Below the pieces are notes generated by a model. That model saw nothing but the letters and a program-made list of their open reading frames with translations, ran no database searches and was not told the DNA's origin. A stretch of 64,000 bases of DNA from an uncultured Verrucomicrobia subdivision 3 bacterium (GTDB lineage Bacteria > Verrucomicrobiota > Verrucomicrobiia > Limisphaerales > UBA11358), in NCBI GenBank assembly GCA_903922735.1, contig CAIXUZ010000077.1, positions 1 to 64,000 of the forward strand. Reading direction: 5' to 3'. The position numbers and the translations under genes were made by a program. This document shows positions 58,710 through 64,000 of the stretch, in pieces (position 1 is the stretch's first letter; each line of letters begins with the position of its first letter).

Positions 58710-59441
58710 TTATTTCAGCAAAAACGTTGCGGTGACCACCGCCGTGATGGTTTTCTTCCGGGAGGCGGTGTCATTCTCGCCACCCCAGCTAGCGCGAACC
58801 TCGTGTTTGGGCGTGATTTGGAAAATTCCCTGATCGGCGCTTTGCAACTGGGAAATGACGCGGCCGCCTTGACTGGCAATCTGCTCGGCACGGGCGCGGG
58901 CGTCTTTCGTGGCCTCGGCCAGCATTTCGATCTTGGTCTCCCCCGCCTTGGTGTAAATGAATTGCGGCGGAGCGACGGTGAAAATCACCCCCTGCTCCAC
59001 CAACGCCGTGGTGTCAAGTTTGTCGAGCCGGTCCACATCCGCCGATTCCACCGACAGGCTCTGGCTTAAACGATAGCCGGTGGTGCGCTGCGAAACAAAA
59101 CCGTCGGCAGACTTTTGCGTCGCTTTCAACTCTTCAATGCTGATCGGCGCAAAAGTAAATTTTGCCACACCAGCATCGCTTAGGAATTTTGCTACCAGCG
59201 CATGGTTGTCCTTAATTTTATGCTGGGCCTCGAGCAGAGTCACCGCCTCGACCTGAAAACTGCCGGACCAGATGGCGAGATCCGATTCGATGTTTTTTTG
59301 CACGGACCCTTTGACGGTGATGAATTGCGAGTTTTTTATTTTTACCCAAGCGGATGTGCCGAGCATGGCTGAACAGACCAGCCCGGCGGCCAAAAACAGA
59401 CCGGCGAGCATGCCAAAAAGTTGCGGACGTGATTCGTTCAT
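58710..59441 (-). CDS. SIMPL-domain (DUF541) protein
   Basis: A 243-residue protein with one N-terminal transmembrane segment (about residues 9-30, MLAGLFLAAGLVCSAMLG) and a SIMPL domain: QFITVKGSVQKNIESDLAIW, FVSQRTTGYRLSQSLSVES, FIYTKAGETKIEMLAEATKDARARAEQIA. Family members are periplasmic or outer-membrane proteins often linked to envelope stress. It lies between ftsI (4 bp) and murF (4 bp), in the usual murE position. A role in septal wall synthesis is possible but only inferred. Confidence 0.85.
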   Translation of the reverse strand: MNESRPQLFGMLAGLFLAAGLVCSAMLGTSAWVKIKNSQFITVKGSVQKNIESDLAIWSGSFQVEAVTLLEAQHKIKDNHALVAKFLSDAGVAKFTFAPISIEELKATQKSADGFVSQRTTGYRLSQSLSVESADVDRLDKLDTTALVEQGVIFTVAPPQFIYTKAGETKIEMLAEATKDARARAEQIASQGGRVISQLQSADQGIFQITPKHEVRASWGGENDTASRKKTITAVVTATFLLK

Positions 59442-59445
59442 AAAT

Positions 59446-61332
59446 TTATATTTTGCGCGGGAGGTTTTCGCCGCCCATGTTTGGGGTATTGGTCATCAAT
59501 TTTGGATCCATCGGAATATTCAGGTAACTCGCACTGCGCTCGGCAATGTCGCGAAATACCGGGCCACAAACCTTGCCGCCGTAATAACCTTCCTTCGGCT
59601 CATCCATCACTACAGAAATGCAAAGTTCGGGATTATCCGCCGGAAAAAAACCGATGAACGATGAAATGTATTTGCCGTGGGCGTAAGTGCCATTTTCCAC
59701 CTTTTGCGCCGTGCCAGTCTTGCCGGCAACGACATAATTTTTCATCGCCGCATCCGGCGCGGTGCCGCCTTTGGCGGGAACAGTTTTCAGCGCTTGAAGA
59801 ATATCGAGATAAGCCTTCTCGCCAATGACCTGCCGGACGCGTTCCGGCGCATAACGCTGCACCACGCTACCGTCGCGAGCCTGCAAACGACTCACCAGCA
59901 TCGGCCGCATCAGCCAGCCGTGATTCGCAATCGCCGCCATCGCGTAAAGCATTTGCAACCGCGTCACCGCCACCCCATGGCCCATTGGAATCTGCGCGAT
60001 GGAAACTTTGCTCCACTGCTTTACCGGATACATGATTCCGCGTGCTTCGCCGGGTAATGGGATGCCGGTTTTTCGTCCGAAACCATAGCTCCATGAGTAA
60101 TCATACAAACTTTGCTCGCCAAGTTTGATGCCGATTTTTGCCGCACCAATATTGGACGATTTCGTGATGATGTTTTCCGTCGACAACATCCCGTAAGCCT
60201 CGTGATCGTGCAGCACACGGCCCGCAAACGCGAAATGACCGTGCTCGCAATCAAACTGGTCAGTCAACTTCACCTTGCCGCTGTCCAATGCACCGGAAAC
60301 GACGACAATTTTGAAAGTGGAACCCGGCTCAACCACGTCCGCGATGACCCGGTTGTGCGTCCCCGGCTTGATGGTGTTCGGGTCATTCGGATCGTAGTTT
60401 GGCAACGAAACCATCGCTAAAATCTCCCCCGTTCGCGGACGCATGACGATGCCAGTGATACTTTTCGGCGTGTGTTTTTGCAGCGCATCCGCCAGCGCCG
60501 TCTCAACGATATGCTGCACCGCCGAATCGATTGTCAGCACGATGCTCAACCCGTCGCGCGCATGAACATCCTCATCGCGCAGAGCCACCAACTCACGCTG
60601 CGCCCGATCCGTTTCAGTCGTTCGCCAACCGAACACACCATCCAACTGTTTATCCATGGAAAGTTCGATGCCGTCGCGCCCGGTGATTTGCGAAAGCAAG
60701 TGACCACTGACGTTTGTTTCCTCCACCGCGGTAAAACCAATCACCTGTGACGCCAGCGCGTCATTGGGATAAACGCGTTTCTGATCCGGCTCCGCAAAAA
60801 TCGCCCGCTGCCGCAAATTGCGGAAAAAGGTGCGATTGGTTCGCGTCAGGAGTTTTTCGTCCACGCCAAAAGTAAGATTGGTCATCGTCGCTACCACGCG
60901 TTGCCAGATTTCCTCGGGAACCCGGGCGGCGAGCCGGACGTATTTCAATTCGTTCGTGACGGACTGCCCATTGCGATTCCTTTTAATGGTCACCCGCGGC
61001 GTCAGTTTCTGGGCCAAGTCAGCCTCGTTCAACTTCAATACCGGGGCAATGGCGCGGGCCACCAACGATGATTGATTTCCCACGAGCGACGGATCGGCGC
61101 AAATCCGCTTCACCGCCACACTCGTGGCCAAAACATTGCCATTCGCATCAAGAATATCGCCGCGCCGCGGTGCCTGCCAGAACTCGCGCTGCGTGTTATT
61201 TCCGGCTAGTTTGGCCAACTCGACATGACGCAAGACCTGCAAATCCACGAGCCGGTAAACCAATCCGGCGAAGGCCGCGCCGAGAAGTCCCAGCAATAGC
61301 AGCCCGCGGCGGAGTTGTTGTTTATTGGTCAT
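59446..61332 (-). CDS. ftsI: Penicillin-binding protein FtsI (PBP3)
   Basis: A 628-residue class B transpeptidase for septal peptidoglycan. One N-terminal transmembrane helix (LLLLGLLGAAFAGLVYRLVDL) is followed by the dimerisation domain and the transpeptidase domain. The active site is visible as EPGSTFKIVV (SxxK), TKSSNIGAAK (SxN) and AGKTGTAQ (KTG). Full length. It pairs with FtsW and is 76 bp after ftsL. Confidence 0.95.
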   Translation of the reverse strand: MTNKQQLRRGLLLLGLLGAAFAGLVYRLVDLQVLRHVELAKLAGNNTQREFWQAPRRGDILDANGNVLATSVAVKRICADPSLVGNQSSLVARAIAPVLKLNEADLAQKLTPRVTIKRNRNGQSVTNELKYVRLAARVPEEIWQRVVATMTNLTFGVDEKLLTRTNRTFFRNLRQRAIFAEPDQKRVYPNDALASQVIGFTAVEETNVSGHLLSQITGRDGIELSMDKQLDGVFGWRTTETDRAQRELVALRDEDVHARDGLSIVLTIDSAVQHIVETALADALQKHTPKSITGIVMRPRTGEILAMVSLPNYDPNDPNTIKPGTHNRVIADVVEPGSTFKIVVVSGALDSGKVKLTDQFDCEHGHFAFAGRVLHDHEAYGMLSTENIITKSSNIGAAKIGIKLGEQSLYDYSWSYGFGRKTGIPLPGEARGIMYPVKQWSKVSIAQIPMGHGVAVTRLQMLYAMAAIANHGWLMRPMLVSRLQARDGSVVQRYAPERVRQVIGEKAYLDILQALKTVPAKGGTAPDAAMKNYVVAGKTGTAQKVENGTYAHGKYISSFIGFFPADNPELCISVVMDEPKEGYYGGKVCGPVFRDIAERSASYLNIPMDPKLMTNTPNMGGENLPRKI

Positions 61333-61408
61333 CCAAAAAGCGGCCAGCCGCCCGTGGCGATCGGTTCCTCAACCAACGGCGTCACGAGCGGCGGCCAAAA
61401 AGATTATA

Positions 61409-61786
61409 TTACGGCGTTTGTTGGGTCGCCAGCCGTTGGGCAAATTGCCGCGAACTGTATTTTCCCTGCGCCACCTCCACCTCCACAATTCGCACCACCT
61501 GCAGCGGCTGCGCCGGCGCGAGGCCGAGACTCAATTCTTTCGCCCGGCGATCAAGCATCACCGGTGAATGCAAAATGGCAATCTGGTCACCCAGTCGCTT
61601 ATTATCACTCTGTGTTTGCATCAGACGTTTTTCGCGCTCTAAAATCTGCTGCCCCAGCCGGTTGATCTCATTCTTCTGCCAGACATAGCCGACCGCCGAA
61701 CCGCCGATGAGCAGGCACAAAAGCGAAGCCTTCAGCGCCGGACCAAACCGGATCGCCGCCGCCTGATTTTTTCGATTCTTCGACAT
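61409..61786 (-). CDS. ftsL: FtsL-like divisome protein
   Basis: A 125-residue bitopic protein: a basic cytoplasmic tail (SKNRKNQAAAIRFG), one transmembrane helix (about residues 18-38, LKASLLCLLIGGSAVGYVW), then a coiled coil (QKNEINRLGQQILEREKRLMQ) and an extracytoplasmic end. Size, topology and position between rsmH and ftsI are those of FtsL, though sequence identity in this family is always low. ATG at 61786 overlaps nothing; the rsmH stop is at 61788. Confidence 0.8.
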   Translation of the reverse strand: MSKNRKNQAAAIRFGPALKASLLCLLIGGSAVGYVWQKNEINRLGQQILEREKRLMQTQSDNKRLGDQIAILHSPVMLDRRAKELSLGLAPAQPLQVVRIVEVEVAQGKYSSRQFAQRLATQQTP

Positions 61787-61787
61787 C

Positions 61788-62720
61788 TTAAATTTTCTCC
61801 AATACCCGCAACTGCGCGCTCCGGGCGCGCGGATTTTTCCCCAATTCATCCTCGCCCGGCAAAATCGCCTTGCGCGAAACCCATTTCAGTTCCGGACCGC
61901 ACGGCGTCCGCAACTCCGGCACATCCACGTCACCGGTGAATGTGTAATCGCGTGCCTTTTCACGGCCAAACTCTTTCACCACGCGGTCTTCGAGCGAATG
62001 AAACGTGATCACCGCCAGCCGACCGCCGGGTTTCAATAGCTTCACCGCCGCGTCCAAACCACGCTTCAGTGAGCCAATTTCGTCATTCACCGCGATGCGC
62101 AGCGACTGAAACACTTTTGTAGCCGGATGCGCCTTTTTGCCGTGGCGCGGCGCAAGGCGCTCAATCAAATCGGCCAACTGCTTCGTCGTCTCAAATTTTC
62201 GCAACGCGCGGTCGTGGACAATCGCTTTCGCAAACCGTCGGGAATCGCGCTCGTCGCCGAATTCCCAAAAAATATTCGCCAGCGTCTCAGCATCCTCGCC
62301 ATTCACCAGCTCTGCCGCCGTCACCGGCTGCCGGTCGTCCATCCGCATGTCCAGCGGGCCGTCCTGCATGAAACTGAAGCCGCGTTCCGCGACATCCAGT
62401 TGCGGCGAGCTAACGCCCAAATCCAACAGCACGCCGTCACAACTTTTTTCCGGCAACCAATCCGCCAGTTCCGCAAAATTTCCGCGCCGGATTTCAAACC
62501 GTCCGGCAAATTTTTCTGCCAGCCGCCCCTTGGCCGTTTCAACCGCGCCGCCATCGCGATCGCACCCAGACAGCCATCCAGTCGGCGAACTCGCGGCCAG
62601 AATTCGCGTCGCGTGACCAGCTCCACCGAGTGTCCCGTCGGCGTAACGACCGTTCGGATGCGGCTTCAGCGCGGCCAGCACCTCCGCCACCATCACTGGT
62701 TGGTGAATGAATTCTGACAC
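61788..62720 (-). CDS. rsmH: 16S rRNA m4C1402 methyltransferase
   Basis: A 310-residue SAM-dependent methyltransferase (MraW) that N4-methylates C1402 of 16S rRNA. Visible are HQPVMVAEVLAALKP, YADGTLGGAGHATRIL, GVLLDLGVSSPQLDVAERGFSF-type sequence, the DMRMDDRQP motif, and the C-terminal VITFHSLEDRVVKEFGR. Full length; GTG start at 62720, 9 bp after the preceding gene. Confidence 0.96.
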   Translation of the reverse strand: MSEFIHQPVMVAEVLAALKPHPNGRYADGTLGGAGHATRILAASSPTGWLSGCDRDGGAVETAKGRLAEKFAGRFEIRRGNFAELADWLPEKSCDGVLLDLGVSSPQLDVAERGFSFMQDGPLDMRMDDRQPVTAAELVNGEDAETLANIFWEFGDERDSRRFAKAIVHDRALRKFETTKQLADLIERLAPRHGKKAHPATKVFQSLRIAVNDEIGSLKRGLDAAVKLLKPGGRLAVITFHSLEDRVVKEFGREKARDYTFTGDVDVPELRTPCGPELKWVSRKAILPGEDELGKNPRARSAQLRVLEKI

Positions 62721-62729
62721 TTTGCATTG

Positions 62730-63230
62730 CTAATCAGACTGGAGCAGGCGTTCTCCCATAAACTCCCAAGCGTGCCGCGCGGGCGGCAAAATCGGCGCTT
62801 CCGGCTTGGCAACCGTCCGCGACTTGATGGGGACAATTTCGATATCAGCGTCAGCCAGATCGTTATGAACGACTTTCACAGCCTCCAGCGAAAGCTCAAC
62901 CTGCACCGCGCTGACCATTGACGGCGCAACCGGCTCTGGCGCACGAAACGGATTCAATTTGGTGGCCCAGCCAGCGGCGGCCTGGGTGGATCGGGCCACA
63001 GGCAGCGTCGAAATTTTTTGCGTCCTGGCAGCCACTTGCGCGGCAACCGGAGTTGAAGCTTTTTTTACTTCCGGCCCGGCAACCGGTGCCGGTGCCGCCG
63101 GCTTTAGAGTGAACGGATTTTTGCCGGCGTTGAATTTCGGCAAATGAAAATTTTTGTCCTCGTGGTAGGCAACCTTGCCGCCGCCGCCAAAAAAGCTTTT
63201 TCCCGCGCCGAGTAATTTTCCTAGATTCAT
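62730..63230 (-). CDS. Proline/alanine-rich hypothetical protein in dcw cluster
   Basis: A 166-residue protein, probably cytoplasmic, with a glycine-rich start (GKLLGAGKSFFGGGG), an alanine/proline/valine-rich central part and an acidic motif region EAVKVVHNDLADADIEIVPIKS near residue 125, ending HAWEFMGERLLQ. No family recognised. It sits between mraZ (2-bp gap) and rsmH (9-bp gap), a place with no counterpart in E. coli or B. subtilis. ATG at 63230 is chosen; longer frames overlap mraZ. Confidence 0.7.
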   Translation of the reverse strand: MNLGKLLGAGKSFFGGGGKVAYHEDKNFHLPKFNAGKNPFTLKPAAPAPVAGPEVKKASTPVAAQVAARTQKISTLPVARSTQAAAGWATKLNPFRAPEPVAPSMVSAVQVELSLEAVKVVHNDLADADIEIVPIKSRTVAKPEAPILPPARHAWEFMGERLLQSD

Positions 63231-63232
63231 AA

Positions 63233-63697
63233 TCAATCCATTAGTTTGAAGGCTTCGTGTGCGAACGCCGCATCCGCCGCCTTTACATTTTCGTAACGAT
63301 CCGGATTCCAAATCTCAAAATAGTCAATCAAGCCGACGGCAATCGCCTCGTCCTTGATGTCCGCCGCCCGAGCCATGTCTTCCGGCAGACAAACTCGGCC
63401 GGCCTTGTCCAGCGTAACCTGCACAGAGCCGCTGCCGATTAGCCTTTTTAGAACGCCCTTGCTCGCGTCTCCGCGCGGCATCGCGTCAATCGTGGTCTTT
63501 AATTTCGCCATCTCTTCCGGCGGCAAAACACGCAGGCAGGTTCCCGCCTGATGCTTCGGCCACAAAATTATTGTCAGCTCGACGCCATCCGCTTCCGGCC
63601 GCCACTTGGCTGGAATCTGCACACGCCGTTTCTCATCTACTCCGTGCCGATAGCACGAATTGTAGTAAGTCGGCGGAACTGTTTTGGCGTCGCTCAT
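63233..63697 (-). CDS. mraZ: Transcriptional regulator MraZ
   Basis: A 154-residue MraZ with two SpoVT-AbrB-like halves. The first half contains SCYRHGVDEKRRVQIPAKWR and the second has VTLDKAGRVCLPEDMAR; these DxxGRxxLP-type motifs bind DNA. MraZ represses or tunes the dcw promoter. ATG at 63697 is chosen because the longer frame upstream would run through its own operator (63732-63766). It is the first gene of the dcw cluster. Confidence 0.93.
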   Translation of the reverse strand: MSDAKTVPPTYYNSCYRHGVDEKRRVQIPAKWRPEADGVELTIILWPKHQAGTCLRVLPPEEMAKLKTTIDAMPRGDASKGVLKRLIGSGSVQVTLDKAGRVCLPEDMARAADIKDEAIAVGLIDYFEIWNPDRYENVKAADAAFAHEAFKLMD

Positions 63698-63731
63698 CTT
63701 ATTCACAGTGATTCCCAAAATGGGAAAATTC

Positions 63732-63766
63732 ACCCACAACACCCCATTATTACCCACAATACCCCA
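63732..63766 (-). promoter_or_regulatory. MraZ operator with four TGGGN repeats
   Basis: On the minus strand TGGGG, TGGGT, TGGGG, TGGGT occur in direct repeat with exactly 5 nt between each (plus-strand CCCA blocks end at 63736, 63746, 63756 and 63766). This is the known MraZ-binding arrangement of TGGGN units with 5-nt spacers. It lies 35-69 bp upstream of the mraZ start, so the cluster is probably autoregulated. Confidence 0.93.
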
Positions 63767-63877
63767 CTTCTGTCAATGGTTTTTAGGCTCCGAAACCCTT
63801 ATTTATTCAAAAGTTATTAACAATTTGCCACAACTGTGAATTGTCAGCCCCCAACTTGTTCGACTACGCTTCCGTCA

Positions 63878-64000
63878 GTGCGAACCGCTGACTTTCATTT
63901 TGACCTGCCGACGGAGCTGATTGCCCAGCAGCCCGCCGCCCGGCGCGACGGCTCACGACTGTTGGTTTTACATCGGAAATCAGGAATAACGGAACATCGC
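63878..64000 (+). CDS. queA: tRNA preQ1(34) S-adenosylmethionine ribosyltransferase-isomerase, N-terminal fragment
   Basis: The first 41 codons of a gene that continues beyond the window. After a GTG start the sequence has [20 protein letters not shown] and then [11 protein letters not shown], which is the conserved N-terminus of QueA. QueA transfers the ribosyl of SAM to preQ1 in tRNA to give epoxyqueuosine. A second in-frame GTG lies at 63836. It is divergent from mraZ; the 180-bp gap holds the MraZ operator. Confidence 0.88.
   Translation, partial: MRTADFHFDLPTELIAQQPAARRDGSRLLVLHRKSGITEHR

Noticed and set aside
63697-63757. Longer mraZ start
   Set aside because: It would run through the MraZ operator, and the extra residues are unlike MraZ N-termini.

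Overview
The window looks like a chromosomal segment of a free-living Gram-negative Verrucomicrobiota bacterium, probably of the Pedosphaera/Limisphaera side of the phylum. This is inferred from gene content and order, not from a marker-gene tree. Supporting signs are a division and cell-wall (dcw) cluster with a divergent FtsZ, lipid A and heptose genes (lpxI, an RfaE-type kinase), a HisA of the eukaryotic type, small lineage-type proteins, and many families of tiny dispersed repeats. The sequence is moderately GC-rich and densely coded. No tRNA, rRNA, transposase, integrase or CRISPR array was recognised.

Positions 1-10.3 kb hold the end of isocitrate dehydrogenase and two palindromic repeat elements. 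A minus-strand luxE-luxC-queD-aminotransferase group follows, then metG on the plus strand, a perfect terminator, and a minus-strand 2-oxoacid dehydrogenase operon (E1 alpha, E1 beta, E2). Positions 10.4-15.2 kb carry a multidomain hybrid histidine kinase overlapping a REC-HPt-REC regulator, a haem-binding-domain protein and an esterase. Positions 15.2-24.8 kb are housekeeping: panB, a heptose kinase, thiG, eukaryotic-type hisA, Uma2, RNase HIII, mutY, a cysteine desulfurase and a Tat-type superoxide dismutase. Positions 24.8-37.6 kb hold secA, an isolated HisKA-domain protein, lpxI, an amgK-murU pair for MurNAc recycling, an anchored hydrolase, aspS, and a HerA-like ATPase divergent from a DHH phosphoesterase.

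Positions 37.6-40.2 kb are an accessory-looking stretch: a small membrane protein, a secreted protein, a 21-bp tandem repeat array and an ankyrin protein. Positions 40.2-46.2 kb hold rph, a histidine phosphatase and prmA, followed by a striking minus-strand group. That group contains a Fur-family regulator, a ZIP metal transporter, cysteine-free S18 and L33, a DksA-like protein without its zinc finger, and zinc-independent FolE2. It reads as a zinc-sparing locus, with a perfect palindrome in front of the transporter gene. Positions 46.2-63.8 kb are an exonuclease-phosphatase family gene and then the dcw cluster, transcribed as mraZ, a proline-rich protein, rsmH, ftsL, ftsI, SIMPL, murF, a small protein, mraY, LysM, ftsW, murG, murB, ddl, ftsQ, ftsA, ftsZ. 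It lacks murC, murD and murE and is headed by a textbook MraZ operator. The window ends in the start of queA.

The most unusual sequence-level feature is a set of short arrays with a strict 7-bp period but differing unit sequences. At least twelve sites are visible, eight of them inside coding frames (luxE three times, hisA, mutY twice, amgK, murG). A 21-bp (3 x 7) array lies at 39.4-39.6 kb. Cloverleaf palindromes, 10-bp-period repeats, a GC-rich 25-bp family and a REP-like inverted doublet occur as well.
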